Assembly (NCBI RefSeq): GCF_900099645.1
Contig: NZ_FMTL01000002.1
Span: 124,001-188,000, forward strand
Source: Pseudomonas peli
Lineage (GTDB): Bacteria > Pseudomonadota > Gammaproteobacteria > Pseudomonadales > Pseudomonadaceae
DNA: 64,000 nucleotides
Direction: 5' to 3'
Each line of letters begins with the position of its first letter. Positions within the stretch are counted from its first letter, which is position 1. The notes under the pieces were generated by a model. That model saw only the letters and a list, made by a program, of their open reading frames with translations, had not been told where the DNA came from and ran no database searches. Positions 1 through 10,464 of the stretch are shown piece after piece. The position numbers and the translations under genes were made by a program.

Positions 1-71
1 GTCGTCACCCTACAGCACGCTGCTGGCTGGCGTCTGTTCGCTAGCGGACATAGGCACAAATGTGTCGACGT

Positions 72-968
72 TTAGCGAAGTTGGGCTTCAGCGAGGGTCA
101 GGCTGCGCGGAATAAGCGATGCATCCCAGTGCTGGCTGGCCCAGCGCAGCAGTTCGGCAGGCTGGCCATGGGGGGCGCCGTCCGGCAACGGCTGGCCAAG
201 CGCACGCAGGGCGCGAATCAGCAGTGGAGTGGCTTGATCGGCCGGTAGCGGTGGCGAGCGGTAGGATTTGCCGAGCTTGTGGCCATCGGGCTGGATGATC
301 AGCGGCACATGCAGATAACGCGGTTGCGAAAAGCCAAGCAGCTCCTGCAGGTACAGCTGGCGCGGTGTGGAGTCGAGCAGGTCTGCACCGCGCACTATAT
401 CTGTGATGCCCTGCCAGGCATCGTCGAGCACCACGGCCAGTTGGTAGGCATACAGGCCATCGCGGCGGCGAATGACAAAGTCACCGACCTCGCGGCCCAA
501 GTGCTGGCGGTAGTCGCCTTGTACGCGGTCGACAAAGTGGTAGCTCAGCTCCGGCACGCGCAGGCGAATCGCCGCATCGGCAAAGCCGTGGCCGGCATTG
601 CGGCAAGTGCCGGGGTAGATGCCTTGAGTGCCTTCCAGTTGCTTGCGTGAGCAGGTGCAGGCGTAGGCCAGGCCCTGGTTGAGCAGACGTTCGACCAGTG
701 CAGCATACTCGCCGTGACGATTACTCTGGCGCACCAGTTCGCCATCCCATTCGAAGCCGTAACTTTCCAGTGTGCTGAGAATGCCTTCTTGGGCGCCGGC
801 GACTTCCCGTGGCGGGTCGAGGTCTTCCATACGCAGCAGCCAGCGGCCATTTACCGCGCGCGCGTCAAGGTAGGACGCAAGTGCGGCGACCAGTGAGCCG
901 AAGTGCAGGTAACCGCTCGGGGTGGGGGCGAAGCGGCCGATATACGCGGGTGTGTTCATGTCTGGCAC
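72..968 (-). CDS. gluQ: Glutamyl-Q tRNA(Asp) synthetase
   Basis: This 298-residue protein is a truncated glutamyl-tRNA synthetase paralogue that attaches glutamate to queuosine at the wobble position of tRNA(Asp). The class I signature is HFGS at residues 22-25, and the KMSKS equivalent is KLGKS at 231-235. A zinc site is visible as C104, C106, Y118 and C122. The anticodon-binding domain of full GluRS is absent, as expected for GluQ. It lies about 50 bp downstream of dksA on the same strand, the usual Pseudomonas arrangement, with a stem-loop between them. Translation may instead begin at the Met three codons inside. Family assignment is firm. Confidence 0.95.
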   Translation of the reverse strand: MPDMNTPAYIGRFAPTPSGYLHFGSLVAALASYLDARAVNGRWLLRMEDLDPPREVAGAQEGILSTLESYGFEWDGELVRQSNRHGEYAALVERLLNQGLAYACTCSRKQLEGTQGIYPGTCRNAGHGFADAAIRLRVPELSYHFVDRVQGDYRQHLGREVGDFVIRRRDGLYAYQLAVVLDDAWQGITDIVRGADLLDSTPRQLYLQELLGFSQPRYLHVPLIIQPDGHKLGKSYRSPPLPADQATPLLIRALRALGQPLPDGAPHGQPAELLRWASQHWDASLIPRSLTLAEAQLR

Positions 969-989
969 ACACAGGGAGGCAGAAACAGC

Positions 990-1011
990 AGAGGGTGCCG
1001 AAGCACCCTCT
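990..1011 (-). terminator. Stem-loop between dksA and gluQ
   Basis: A 9-bp perfect stem (AGAGGGTGC with GCACCCTCT) closes a TTCG tetraloop on the minus strand, 9 bp after the dksA stop and just before gluQ. The downstream U tract is weak, so it may act as a partial terminator or as an mRNA-stabilising hairpin that sets the dksA to gluQ ratio. Confidence 0.6.
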
Positions 1012-1019
1012 GGGTCAGA

Positions 1020-1463
1020 TCAGGAACCGATCTGTTTTTCTTTGATTTCCGCCAGGGTTTTGCAATCAATGCAAAGGGTGGCGGTGGGGCGTGCTTCCAG
1101 TCGGCGGATGCCGATTTCTACGCCGCAGGAGTCGCACCAGCCGTAGTCGTTGTCTTCGATGAGTTGCAGGGTTTCGTCGATCTTCTTGATCAGCTTGCGC
1201 TCGCGATCACGGGCACGCAGTTCCAGGCTAAATTCTTCTTCCTGGCTTGCGCGGTCCGCTGGATCGGGGAAGTTAGCTGCTTCGTCCTGCATGTGGTGCA
1301 CAGTACGATCAACTTCCTGCATCAATTCCAGCTTCCACTTGTTGAGGATGCCGGTGAAGTGGGCGCGCATCGGCTCACCCATGTATTCCTCGCCCTTTGT
1401 TTCTTTATAGGGCTCAAAACCACGAGTCAGTTGGCTGCTTTTTGCTTTTGCTTTGGTGGGCAT
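1020..1463 (-). CDS. dksA: RNA polymerase-binding transcription factor DksA
   Basis: This 147-residue protein has the length and layout of DksA, which enters the RNA polymerase secondary channel and works with ppGpp to repress rRNA promoters and activate amino-acid promoters. The coiled-coil tip motif DPADRA is at residues 67-72. The four-cysteine zinc finger is intact (C110, C113, C131, C134), so this is the zinc-containing DksA and not a Cys-less DksA2 paralogue. It is probably co-transcribed with gluQ, which follows on the same strand. Confidence 0.97.
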   Translation of the reverse strand: MPTKAKAKSSQLTRGFEPYKETKGEEYMGEPMRAHFTGILNKWKLELMQEVDRTVHHMQDEAANFPDPADRASQEEEFSLELRARDRERKLIKKIDETLQLIEDNDYGWCDSCGVEIGIRRLEARPTATLCIDCKTLAEIKEKQIGS

Positions 1464-1659
1464 GGATGACCGCCTCTCACTCTCTCTAATCCACTGCGCA
1501 GGACGGTGTCCCTTGCCGATCCTACGTCGCGTAGAACTGGCCCTGCGGCTGCAAGCGGGCGAACTTACCAGAACAACTCAGCCTGCGCCACTCCCGGTTG
1601 TCGAAGCTGCGTTGGGTATGCTTTAGAATCCGCGGCTTAATCCAGACCAAGGCAGTCCC

Positions 1660-2841
1660 ATGGCTCAGTCCTACAGTGCGCGCAGCCGCGCCATAGAACC
1701 TTTTCACGTGATGGGGCTGCTGGCCCGTGCCAATCAGCTGCAGGCCGACGGCCATGATGTGATCCACCTGGAAATCGGTGAGCCGGATTTCACCACCGCC
1801 GCGCCGATTGTTGCCGCCGGGCAGGCGGCGCTGGCCGATGGGCACACCCGTTACACCGCCGCGCGCGGCCTGCCGGCCCTGCGCGAGGCGATTTCCAGTT
1901 TCTATGACCAGCGTTACGGTCTGGATATCGATCCGCAGCGCATTCTGATCACCCCGGGCGGCTCGGGCGCCTTGCTGCTGGCCACCAGTCTGCTGGTTGA
2001 CCCCGGCAAGCATTGGCTGTTGGCCGATCCCGGTTACCCCTGCAATCGGCATTTTTTGCGCCTGGTCGAAGGTGCGGCGCAGCTGGTTCCGGTTGGCCCT
2101 GATGTGCGTTATCAGCTAACGCCCGACCTGATTGAGCGTTATTGGGATCAAGATAGCGTCGGCGCGTTGGTGGCTTCCCCAGCTAACCCGACCGGTACTT
2201 TGCTCAGTCGCGACGAGCTGGGCGGGCTGTCTCAGGCGTTGAAAGCGCGCGGCGGCCATCTGGTGGTGGATGAGATCTACCACGGCCTGACCTACGGTGT
2301 AGACGCTGTCAGCGTGCTGGAAGTGGACGACGAAGCCTTTGTGCTGAACAGTTTTTCCAAGTATTTCGGCATGACTGGCTGGCGCCTCGGCTGGCTGGTG
2401 GCGCCACCAGCCGCCGTGCCGGAACTGGAGAAACTGGCGCAGAACCTCTATATCAGCGCGCCGAGCATGGCTCAGCATGCAGCCTTGGCGTGTTTCCAGC
2501 CGCAGACCCTGGAGATCCTCGAGCAACGCCGCCACGCGTTTCAGCACCGCCGCGATTTCCTCCTGCCAGCGTTGCGTGAACTGGGCTTCAAGATCGCTGT
2601 GGAGCCGGAGGGCGCCTTCTATTTATATGCCGACATCAGCGCCTTCGGCGGTGATGCCTTTTCCTTCTGCCAGCACTTTCTGGAAACCGAGCATGTGGCC
2701 TTTACCCCTGGCCTGGATTTCGGCCGCTACCAGGCCGCGCAGCATGTGCGTTTCGCCTACACCCAGGATCTGCCGCGTCTGCAGCAGGCGGTGGATCGCA
2801 TCAAGCGTGGTTTGAATAGCTGGAAGCCCCATGCAGTTTGA
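1660..2841 (+). CDS. Pyridoxal-phosphate aminotransferase, class I/II
   Basis: A 393-residue fold-type I aminotransferase. The PLP Schiff-base lysine is K234 in the [12 protein letters not shown] motif. The NPTG segment (176-179) and DEIYHG (204-209) bind the cofactor, and the arginine near 242 fits the substrate carboxylate site. The amino-acid specificity cannot be read from sequence. The gene overlaps sfsA by 11 bp, so the two are translationally coupled. It is divergent from dksA, and the 196 bp between them should hold both promoters. Confidence 0.88.
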   Translation: MAQSYSARSRAIEPFHVMGLLARANQLQADGHDVIHLEIGEPDFTTAAPIVAAGQAALADGHTRYTAARGLPALREAISSFYDQRYGLDIDPQRILITPGGSGALLLATSLLVDPGKHWLLADPGYPCNRHFLRLVEGAAQLVPVGPDVRYQLTPDLIERYWDQDSVGALVASPANPTGTLLSRDELGGLSQALKARGGHLVVDEIYHGLTYGVDAVSVLEVDDEAFVLNSFSKYFGMTGWRLGWLVAPPAAVPELEKLAQNLYISAPSMAQHAALACFQPQTLEILEQRRHAFQHRRDFLLPALRELGFKIAVEPEGAFYLYADISAFGGDAFSFCQHFLETEHVAFTPGLDFGRYQAAQHVRFAYTQDLPRLQQAVDRIKRGLNSWKPHAV

Positions 2842-3538
2842 GCCGCCGCTGGAAGAGGGGCGCCTGCTACGCCGCTACAAGCGCTTTCTCGCTGATATAG
2901 AGACCGCCAGCGGCGAGCTGCTGACTATCCACTGTCCCAATACCGGCTCGATGCTCAACTGCATGAGCGAGGGCGCGCGGGTCTGGTTCAGTCGCAGCAA
3001 CGACCCCAAGCGCAAACTGCCGGGCACCTGGGAGATTGGTGAAACACCGCATGGCCGTCTGGCGGTGATCAACACCGGGCGCGCTAATGCCTTAGTGGAA
3101 GAGGCCTTGCGTGCCGGGCTGATCGCCGAGCTAAACGGCTTTACCAGCCTCAAGCGCGAAGTGCCTTACGGTCAGGAACGCAGCCGTATCGACTTTCGCC
3201 TGGACTACCCGACAGGTGCGGCGTTTGTCGAGGTTAAGAGCGTCACCCTGGGGTTCGCCGACAGCCGCGTCGCCGCCTTTCCCGATGCGCGCACCGAGCG
3301 TGGCAGCAAACACCTGCGTGAATTGGCGGCACTGGCCCGTGAGGGCATTCGCGCGGTGCAGCTGTATTGCGTGAACCTGACGGACATTGATGCCGTGCGC
3401 CCGGCCGAGGAAATCGACCCGGCCTATGCCGCTGCTTTGCGTGAGGCGGTGAGCGCCGGTGTGGAAGTGCTGGCTTACGGCGCGGCGATCAGCGCGCAGG
3501 GTGTGCAGCTGATGAAGCGTCTGGATGTGCGGTTGTAG
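2831..3538 (+). CDS. sfsA: DNA/RNA nuclease SfsA
   Basis: This 235-residue protein matches SfsA in length and conserved segments: the N-terminal FxRRYKRF-like stretch, HCPNTGSM near residue 35, and a PD-(D/E)xK-like core containing RIDFRL and FVEVKSVTL. SfsA was first linked to maltose gene expression in E. coli and is now classed as a sugar-fermentation-stimulation/nuclease family. Its start lies inside the end of the upstream aminotransferase gene (11 bp overlap), so the pair forms an operon. Confidence 0.93.
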   Translation: MQFEPPLEEGRLLRRYKRFLADIETASGELLTIHCPNTGSMLNCMSEGARVWFSRSNDPKRKLPGTWEIGETPHGRLAVINTGRANALVEEALRAGLIAELNGFTSLKREVPYGQERSRIDFRLDYPTGAAFVEVKSVTLGFADSRVAAFPDARTERGSKHLRELAALAREGIRAVQLYCVNLTDIDAVRPAEEIDPAYAAALREAVSAGVEVLAYGAAISAQGVQLMKRLDVRL

Positions 3539-3560
3539 GAACGGGGCTTTCCGTTCCTCT

Positions 3561-4739
3561 TTAATGCTGCGTTCTGCCGGCCGGTAACGCTTGCACAGGT
3601 TGCATGGCGCTGCGCAGATGCTGCTCGAACAGCTCGACAATCGCCGGCCAGCCCTGGCGTGAGGCATGCAGTCGCGCATTCAGGCGCACTCGGCGCAGGC
3701 CCTCGTGGTCGGTCAGCAGCCAGCTGGCGGCGTCGATAAAGCCTTGTTCGTCCTCAGCCACCGCAAGCGCGCCGTTGTGGCCGTGGCGGATATGTTGCGC
3801 GGCCGCCGCTTGATCAAACGCCACCACGCCAAGCCCGGAAGCCAGGGCTTCGAGCACCACATTGCCGAAGGTTTCTGAGAGGCTGGGAAACACAAACAGA
3901 TCGCCCGAGGCGTAATGCGCGGCCAGCTCTTCACCGCGCTGCAGGCCGCAGAACACCGCTTCGGGCAGTTGCTGCTGCAGGCTGGTGCGCTGCGGGCCAT
4001 CACCGACCAGAATCAGTTTCAGCCGCCGCTGCGGGTGCGCCTGTTGCAGCGCCCGAAAGCTCTTGCTGAGCAGGGCCAGGTTCTTTTCCGCCGCCAGGCG
4101 GCCGACATGCAAGATGGCGATGTCCTGTTCCGCCAGGCCCCAGCGCTCGCGCAAGGCCTCGCTGCGTTTGGCCGGGTGGAACAGCTGGCTGTCGACGCCT
4201 CGCGAGAGCAGTTCCAGGTTGTCGAAGCCGCGCCGCTGCAGCTCAATCTGCTGGCTAACGCTGGGCACCAGGGTCATCTGCGAGCGGTTGTGGAACCAGC
4301 GCAGGTAATTGGTCAGTACACGGGTCAGCAGGCCGAAGCCGTAATGCCCGGTGTATTGCTGAAAATTGGTGTGAAAACCGCTGACCACCGGGATTTGCAG
4401 GCGCCGCGCCGCGCGCAGGGCGGACAACCCGAGCGGCCCTTCGGTGGCGATATACAGCACATCCGGGCGCTGCCGCTGCCAGCTGCGCAGCAGCTTGTGC
4501 ATCGACGACTGACCCCACTGCAAACCGGGGTAGCCTGGCAGCGGCCAGCCACGGGTCAGCAGCAGATCCGGGTCGGCCGCACCGCGCGGGTCGACGTTCT
4601 GCCGCGGACGCACCAGTTGCACGCGATGGCCACGGCCACGCAAGCCGTCGACCAGGCGCCCGAGGGTGTTGGCCACGCCATTGATTTCCGGCGGGAAGGT
4701 TTCGCTGATCAGCGCGATATGCAGGGAAGCTGTGCTCAT
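3561..4739 (-). CDS. GT4-type glycosyltransferase
   Basis: A 392-residue GT-B fold glycosyltransferase of family 4. The N-terminal acceptor domain starts with SETFPPEINGVANTLGRLV, typical of mannosyl/glucosyl transferases acting on lipids. The donor-site E-x7-E motif is SETFGNVVLEA in the C-terminal half, after the HVGRLAAEKNL loop. It probably adds a nucleotide-sugar unit to a glycolipid or polysaccharide at the inner membrane face; donor and acceptor are not known. It converges on sfsA, with 22 bp between the two stops. Confidence 0.85.
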   Translation of the reverse strand: MSTASLHIALISETFPPEINGVANTLGRLVDGLRGRGHRVQLVRPRQNVDPRGAADPDLLLTRGWPLPGYPGLQWGQSSMHKLLRSWQRQRPDVLYIATEGPLGLSALRAARRLQIPVVSGFHTNFQQYTGHYGFGLLTRVLTNYLRWFHNRSQMTLVPSVSQQIELQRRGFDNLELLSRGVDSQLFHPAKRSEALRERWGLAEQDIAILHVGRLAAEKNLALLSKSFRALQQAHPQRRLKLILVGDGPQRTSLQQQLPEAVFCGLQRGEELAAHYASGDLFVFPSLSETFGNVVLEALASGLGVVAFDQAAAAQHIRHGHNGALAVAEDEQGFIDAASWLLTDHEGLRRVRLNARLHASRQGWPAIVELFEQHLRSAMQPVQALPAGRTQH

Positions 4740-4797
4740 GGCAGCAGTGTCCGCTGCCGCTATGTAATGACTGTGACGCTTTGATTGCGTTTGTATT

Positions 4798-5700
4798 TCA
4801 GTCGAGCAGTTCGATCAGCTGTTGGCGCAGCCAGGCGTGCGCCGGGTCGAGGTGCTGTTGCTGATGCCAGATCAGGCTGACCTGCACCGGCGGCATATCG
4901 AAGGGCAGCGGCGCGATTTCCAGCGCATGCACCGGAGCGAAGGCTTCGGCCAGACGCGCGGGCACGGTGCCGAGCAGATCGGTCTGGGCGACGATGGCCG
5001 GGATCGGTAGGTAGTTGGGCAAATGCAACGCCGCGTTCCGGCGCACCCTGGCCGAACCTAGAACGATCTCCAGCGGCGAGCCACGTCCGGCGCGCGGCGT
5101 TACCGTGATATGCCGCGCCTGTTGGTAATCCTCCAGGCTCAGCCCGCCGATAAAGGCCGGGTGGCCGGCGCGGCCAATGGCCACCAGCGGTTCTTCACGC
5201 AGCGGCGCGTAGTGCAGGTCAGGCGAATCGAAGTGCAGGTAGTCGATGGCCAGGTCCAGCGCACCACTTTCCAGGCGTTGCACCAGGCTGTCGGCATCAT
5301 CGGCTTGCACCAGCAGCTCGATCTGCGCAGCACTGCGCGCCAGGTGTGCCTGCAACATGGGCAGCAGTGCGGCTTGCGCGTAGTCATTCAGCGACAGGCT
5401 GAAGGCGTGTGGGGTTTGCGGGTCAAACGGCTCGGCCGGGCCCAGGCCGGTCTGCAGCAGGCGCAAAGCCTGACGTACCGGCAGATATAAAGCCTGGGCG
5501 CGGGCGGTGGGCGTCAGGCCCCGGGCGGTGCGCAGAAACAGCTCTTCGCCGAGTTGCTGACGCAGGCGGGCGAGGGCGTTGCTCACCGTCGACTGGCTCA
5601 GGTGCAGGCGTTCGGCCGCGCGGGTCAGGTTGCCTTCCTGCATCAGTGCATCGAAGACCAGCAGCAGGTTGAGGTCGAGCTGACGCAAATTCGTTATCAA
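4798..5700 (-). CDS. LysR-family transcriptional regulator
   Basis: This 300-residue LysR-type regulator has an N-terminal winged HTH (LRQLDLNLLLVFDAL, then LHLSQSTVSNALARLRQQL near residues 33-51) and a C-terminal effector-binding domain of normal length. The best start is TTG at 5700, because no in-frame ATG lies just upstream. It is divergent from the fatty-acid hydroxylase fusion gene, and two A/T-rich dyads fill the 82-bp gap, so it probably autoregulates and controls that gene. The effector is unknown. Confidence 0.88.
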   Translation of the reverse strand: MITNLRQLDLNLLLVFDALMQEGNLTRAAERLHLSQSTVSNALARLRQQLGEELFLRTARGLTPTARAQALYLPVRQALRLLQTGLGPAEPFDPQTPHAFSLSLNDYAQAALLPMLQAHLARSAAQIELLVQADDADSLVQRLESGALDLAIDYLHFDSPDLHYAPLREEPLVAIGRAGHPAFIGGLSLEDYQQARHITVTPRAGRGSPLEIVLGSARVRRNAALHLPNYLPIPAIVAQTDLLGTVPARLAEAFAPVHALEIAPLPFDMPPVQVSLIWHQQQHLDPAHAWLRQQLIELLD

Positions 5701-5738
5701 GAATAATGCTCTTTCTGAATATCCATTATCGGAATGAT
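5694..5738. promoter_or_regulatory. Candidate LysR operator
   Basis: Two imperfect dyads lie between the divergent genes: TTAT-N5-ATAA at 5694-5706 and ATTATCGGAATGAT at 5725-5738. Spacing of about 31 bp and position at the regulator start fit a recall/activation-site pair of a LysR regulator. This is inferred from pattern only. Confidence 0.4.
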
Positions 5739-5782
5739 CTGGCCGCGCCTAGACTGCTGTCAATCTGCACAGGAGTTATGCC

Positions 5783-6904
5783 GTGGCCTATAACAATGAC
5801 AATGCCCAGGCTTTCCGCACACGTTATCGGGATGCCATCCACCCGCTTTACAACCCCTGGCTGCATGCCGCCTTTGTGCTGGCCTATGGCCTGACCTGCA
5901 TCAGCCTGCTGTGGCGCACGCTGGACGCGGTGGCGCATTGGCAATGGCTACTGGTGCCGCTGAGCCTGGTGTTCTTCAGCTGGGGCGAGTACCAGGTGCA
6001 CAAGCGCCTGGGGCACAACAAGACGCGCTTCGGTCAACTGTTCTACAAGCGCCACACGGGTGATCACCACAGCTTTTTCGTCGAAGGCCAGATGCGCTAC
6101 GAGACGCCACGTGATTGGCGGGTGATCCTCTTTCCTGCCTGGCTGATCGTGCTCTACAGCCTGCCGCTGCTGGCTATCTGGTGGGTGCTGGCGCACCTCG
6201 ACGGCAACTTGGCGGCGCTGTTCGCTGGCAGCATGCTGCTGGGTTATATGAGCTACGAGGTGGTGCACGCCTGCGAGCATCTGCCGGCCGAGCATCCTGT
6301 CGCGCGGCTGCCGTGGATTCGCCAGATGCGCCGCCTGCATGCGTTGCACCACCGCCGTGAGCTGATGCATGCGCGCAACTTCGGCATCGTCCATCCGCTG
6401 ATGGACTGGCTGTACGGCACCCTGCACTGGGAACCGGAGCCGATTTATCAGCAGAATCGCCAGCAGCATCGCATCCGTCTCACCCGCCCAGCGGATGACG
6501 TGCTGAGTTATGCCGCTGCGCCGGCGCATTGGCCCGAATGGCATCCATCCTCACTGCGCATCTATGGCCGGGAGGGTGCATTGCTCGCCGGTGAGGTATT
6601 TGAAGAAGACATTCATGCCGGTGGCCGCGCCGGGCATCTGCGCTGGGATGTACTCGACTACCAGCCAGGGCGCCGCTGGCAGGCCTGCGCTCGTGGTGAT
6701 CACGGGCTGGCGCTGCTGCTGACCTACGAGTGCATAGAAGTGGAAGGCGGTTGCGAGTTTGTCCGCACCCTGGAATACGGCTTCGACGGCCTGCTGATGC
6801 GTTTGGCTAATCGCCTGCTTCTAAGCCGGCGTATTGAGCGCGAATCCCTGGCCTCGATGCAGGCGCTGCGCACGGTACTTGAGCGCAGCCAACCTGCAGG
6901 GTGA
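5783..6904 (+). CDS. Fatty-acid hydroxylase (sterol desaturase superfamily) fused to SRPBCC-like domain
   Basis: A 373-residue two-part protein. Residues 1-225 form a membrane di-iron hydroxylase, with hydrophobic segments near 27-45, 55-67, 115-136 and 144-158 and His clusters at 73/78, HTGDHH (91-96), EVVHACEH (159-166) and HALHHRRELMH (186-196). Residues from about 231 onward resemble a START/SRPBCC lipid-binding domain. The start is GTG at 5783, placed by AGGAG at 5771-5775; a nearby ATG is out of frame. It likely hydroxylates a lipid held by its own C-terminal domain; the substrate is unknown. It is divergent from the LysR gene. Confidence 0.75.
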   Translation: MAYNNDNAQAFRTRYRDAIHPLYNPWLHAAFVLAYGLTCISLLWRTLDAVAHWQWLLVPLSLVFFSWGEYQVHKRLGHNKTRFGQLFYKRHTGDHHSFFVEGQMRYETPRDWRVILFPAWLIVLYSLPLLAIWWVLAHLDGNLAALFAGSMLLGYMSYEVVHACEHLPAEHPVARLPWIRQMRRLHALHHRRELMHARNFGIVHPLMDWLYGTLHWEPEPIYQQNRQQHRIRLTRPADDVLSYAAAPAHWPEWHPSSLRIYGREGALLAGEVFEEDIHAGGRAGHLRWDVLDYQPGRRWQACARGDHGLALLLTYECIEVEGGCEFVRTLEYGFDGLLMRLANRLLLSRRIERESLASMQALRTVLERSQPAG

Positions 6905-6908
6905 TGAC

Positions 6909-7661
6909 TTAGGAAGTGGAGGTGAGCGCCTGCTCCTGGCGTTCACGCACCCAGAACACGGTGGCGCCGGCCACTGCTGCCGGCATCATCAGGATATTCA
7001 ACCCTGGCACCAGCAAAGCGGCGTAGGTGATACCGCCAAAACCCAGGCTCTGCCAGCGCTTCTCGCGCAGCCAGGCGAGCATGTCTTGCCAGCTCATCTT
7101 GTTGTTGTCTGCGGGGTAGTCGATGTACTGAATCGCCATCATCCACACGCCAAACAGCAACCACAGCGGCGCGGCGATCAGGTTGACCACCGGGATAAAG
7201 CTCAGGATCAGCAGACCAATGGCGCGCGGCAGAAAGTAGCCCAGCTTGCGCATCTCGCGGCTGAGGGTGCGTGGCACCATGGCAGTCAGTTCGGCCAGGC
7301 TGAAGGGCGGAAAATCATCCTGCCCGCGCACCACCACTTCGACCTTCTCCGCAAGAAAACCGTTAAACGGTGCGGCAATGATATTGGCCAGCAGGGTGAA
7401 GGTGAAAAACACCATCAGCAGTACCAGCACGACAAACAATGGCCACAGCACGTATTCAAGAAAGCTCAGCCAACTCGGCAGGCTGGGCATAAAGGTCTCG
7501 ACCCAGCCACTGAACTGCTGCATGGAAACCACAATCAACGCAGTAAACAGGATCAGGTTGATCGTCAGCGGCAGCAGCACAAACAGCCGCAGGCCGGGGC
7601 TAAGGACCAGTTTCAGGCCTTCGCTGAGGTATTGCGGGCCGGTCAGCACGGGGGCGTGCAT
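6909..7661 (-). CDS. cysZ: CysZ-family sulfate permease
   Basis: A 250-residue inner-membrane protein of the CysZ/EI24 family, a high-affinity sulfate importer feeding cysteine synthesis. The start [22 protein letters not shown] is family-typical. Hydrophobic segments lie near residues 25-47, 70-95, 140-175 and 205-235. The central [19 protein letters not shown] segment is the conserved signature. The gene converges on the hydroxylase fusion with 4 bp between the stop codons. No cys operon partners are adjacent. Confidence 0.88.
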   Translation of the reverse strand: MHAPVLTGPQYLSEGLKLVLSPGLRLFVLLPLTINLILFTALIVVSMQQFSGWVETFMPSLPSWLSFLEYVLWPLFVVLVLLMVFFTFTLLANIIAAPFNGFLAEKVEVVVRGQDDFPPFSLAELTAMVPRTLSREMRKLGYFLPRAIGLLILSFIPVVNLIAAPLWLLFGVWMMAIQYIDYPADNNKMSWQDMLAWLREKRWQSLGFGGITYAALLVPGLNILMMPAAVAGATVFWVRERQEQALTSTS

Positions 7662-7875
7662 TGGAGGAATCTCCAGGAAGTTGAAGTCGCGCCGACCTTA
7701 CCGGCTTTGTGTGGCAGGTGAAAGCCTCTGTAACGGACGCTAACGATTGCCGGTGTGCGCTTATAGCGCTTGCCTATGCACAGTATTGGCAAAGCATATT
7801 TCCGCAGTGCGTCGGGCAGGCATAGGCTGCGCAGCATCCCTTTGTGGGGCTTTCGACCTTATTACCTTCCCCTAG

Positions 7876-8877
<1,002 letters not shown>

Positions 8878-8889
8878 GTCTGAGAATGC

Positions 8890-8918
8890 AAAAAGCCTCG
8901 ATTTAATCGAGGCTTTTT
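8890..8918. terminator. Bidirectional rho-independent terminator
   Basis: A 13-bp perfect stem (AAAAAGCCTCGAT with ATCGAGGCTTTTT) around a 3-nt loop gives T tracts on both strands. It serves trxB from the left and the convergent glycolipid-binding-like gene from the right. Confidence 0.92.
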
Positions 8919-8934
8919 GTTGTCTGCGGTCTAC

Positions 8935-9522
8935 CTAGACCCAGGTATTCAGCTTCAAATCCCGCGAACTCATGCGCAAAAACTGATCGCTGGCTTTGAC
9001 CAGCAAGGCGTGTTCGTCGACGGTCAGCTCGCTGCTCTTTTTACCCTGCGCTTCACTGCGGTAGAGGGTTTTTCCGCCTTCTTCGCGTAGGCGCTGGTAG
9101 CGCTGGCTGCGTGCTTCCACTTTTAAGGTCAGCAGGTCGACATAGGCCACCTGCATCAGCTCGCTCTGCCCGGTTTCCAGGGCGCAACGCTGCAGGGCAG
9201 GGGTGTGGGTGAAGGGCGATTCGGAGAGCATCACCTGCTGGCATTCGCTGAGGTCCGGGCGTGGCTCGCCGTTATGGAACCAGTTGCCACGGATGTCACG
9301 TTTGAGGTTAAGGCTGCGTTGGCCGTGGTTGTCGACCTTCAGCCACAGGCGGCGAAAGCGCCAGCGCGGGTCGCAGTTAATCACGTAGGTCGCGGCGATG
9401 CTGTGGCCTTGCAGGCTTTGCATCAGATGGCTGGTGGCGTTGATGCCGTGTTCATCGATGTTCAGGCGCAGGTTTTCCACGCCGGGGTTGTGCCATGGTT
9501 TCCATACCAAGGTCTGCTGCAT
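8935..9522 (-). CDS. Putative glycolipid-binding family protein (PF06475-like)
   Basis: A 195-residue soluble protein without signal peptide. The central DLSECQQVMLSESPFTHTPALQR segment (residues ~90-112) resembles the conserved core of the PF06475 putative glycolipid-binding family, whose Pseudomonas member PA1994 folds as a large beta barrel. The N-terminal part, with paired WRFRRLWLKV and LKRDIRGNW strands, also fits. No reaction is known for the family. It stands alone and converges on trxB. Confidence 0.7.
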   Translation of the reverse strand: MQQTLVWKPWHNPGVENLRLNIDEHGINATSHLMQSLQGHSIAATYVINCDPRWRFRRLWLKVDNHGQRSLNLKRDIRGNWFHNGEPRPDLSECQQVMLSESPFTHTPALQRCALETGQSELMQVAYVDLLTLKVEARSQRYQRLREEGGKTLYRSEAQGKKSSELTVDEHALLVKASDQFLRMSSRDLKLNTWV

Positions 9523-9706
9523 TTACGCGACTCCAAGCCAGGTAGGGGTAAGAAACCGGGAACGCACGGCCATAACGCAGCACGGAGCACCGTCCCTGGT
9601 GTTCTCGTTCAAGTAATGGCGCGCAGCATAGGAGGATTAACGTCAGATGTCTGTCAGCCTTTGCCGACAGTTGCGCAAGTTTCTGCGCGCGCATTCGCGC
9701 GATTGA

Positions 9707-10051
9707 TTACACGCTGTTGCGTTGCAGCGATGGCTGTTCGAATCGTACACCCGCCAGGCCGGTCTCCATCAAGGCGCGGATATTGCCGTGGTCGTTGCCG
9801 CTCGGGGTGTTGAGTACGCTGCGGTAATGCTCACCAAAGCACAGCAAGGCTTCTTCTACACTCAGGCCTTCAAGCAAGGCCAGGCCTAGGGTTTTGCACG
9901 AACCTTCATTTTGCCCGGCAGCGTTGTGCACTGGGCCATTGTCGAAGGCGCTGGGCTGGTACTGGTAGTGCTCCGCGATAAACGCCAGGGTCTCGGCGAA
10001 GGTGAAGTGTTCGCTGCGCAGTTTGGCGCGAAAGTCGTTGAGGTGGCTCAT
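9707..10051 (-). CDS. HopJ-type III effector family protein
   Basis: This 114-residue protein belongs to the small HopJ family, named after a P. syringae effector but widespread in pseudomonads that lack a matching secretion system. Conserved features are FAETLAFIAEHYQYQPSAF, the GSCKTLGLALL stretch and FGEHYRSVL. Its start codon shares a base with the stop of the DUF1244 gene upstream (TAATG), so the pair is translationally coupled. A housekeeping role seems more likely than secretion; function is unknown. Confidence 0.82.
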   Translation of the reverse strand: MSHLNDFRAKLRSEHFTFAETLAFIAEHYQYQPSAFDNGPVHNAAGQNEGSCKTLGLALLEGLSVEEALLCFGEHYRSVLNTPSGNDHGNIRALMETGLAGVRFEQPSLQRNSV

Positions 10052-10341
10052 TACTTTTTTCCCTTGCTGAAGGCGGCCTGCTGCTCGGCGCTGGCGTCCT
10101 TCTGGTATTTAGCTTTCCACTCTGCATACGGCATGCCGTAGACCTCTTCGCGTGCCTCATCCGGTGTGACGGCAACGCCGATGTCATCGGCAGCGGCTTT
10201 AAACCATTTGGACAAGCAGTTACGGCAGAAGCCAGCCAGGTTCATCATGTCGATGTTCTGCACGTCAGGGCGTGAGCGCAGGTGGTGCACCAGGCTGCGG
10301 AAGGCGGCGGCTTCAAGTTCGAGGCGTTCTTGCTCGGTCAT
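10051..10341 (-). CDS. DUF1244 family protein
   Basis: A 96-residue protein of the DUF1244 family. The conserved core NLAGFCRNCLSKWFKAAAD carries a CxxC pair, followed by EAREEVYGMPYAEWKAKYQ. The start at 10341 (MTEQERLE) is chosen because homologues begin here and the upstream extension looks non-coding. It overlaps the downstream hopJ-like gene by one base (TAATG). The role is unknown; the conserved Cys residues could bind metal. Confidence 0.85.
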   Translation of the reverse strand: MTEQERLELEAAAFRSLVHHLRSRPDVQNIDMMNLAGFCRNCLSKWFKAAADDIGVAVTPDEAREEVYGMPYAEWKAKYQKDASAEQQAAFSKGKK

Positions 10342-10464
10342 GGCGATGCTCTCTGAAGGCAAGCGGGAGTACGTTGGCGGCGATGATAAAAGCATGCCCG
10401 CCCGGCGGCAACGACCCGGCACAGGACGCACCGGGGATCATATAAGGCCGTTTCAGCGTTTTCT

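Noticed and set aside
1..71. Short ATG frame (13 codons) on the minus strand after gluQ, possible cbrX
   Set aside because: Too short; the expected cbr genes would lie outside the window.
9670..9700. GCGCGCGCATTCGCGCG hairpin after the hopJ-like gene
   Set aside because: No T tract on either strand; likely incidental GC symmetry.
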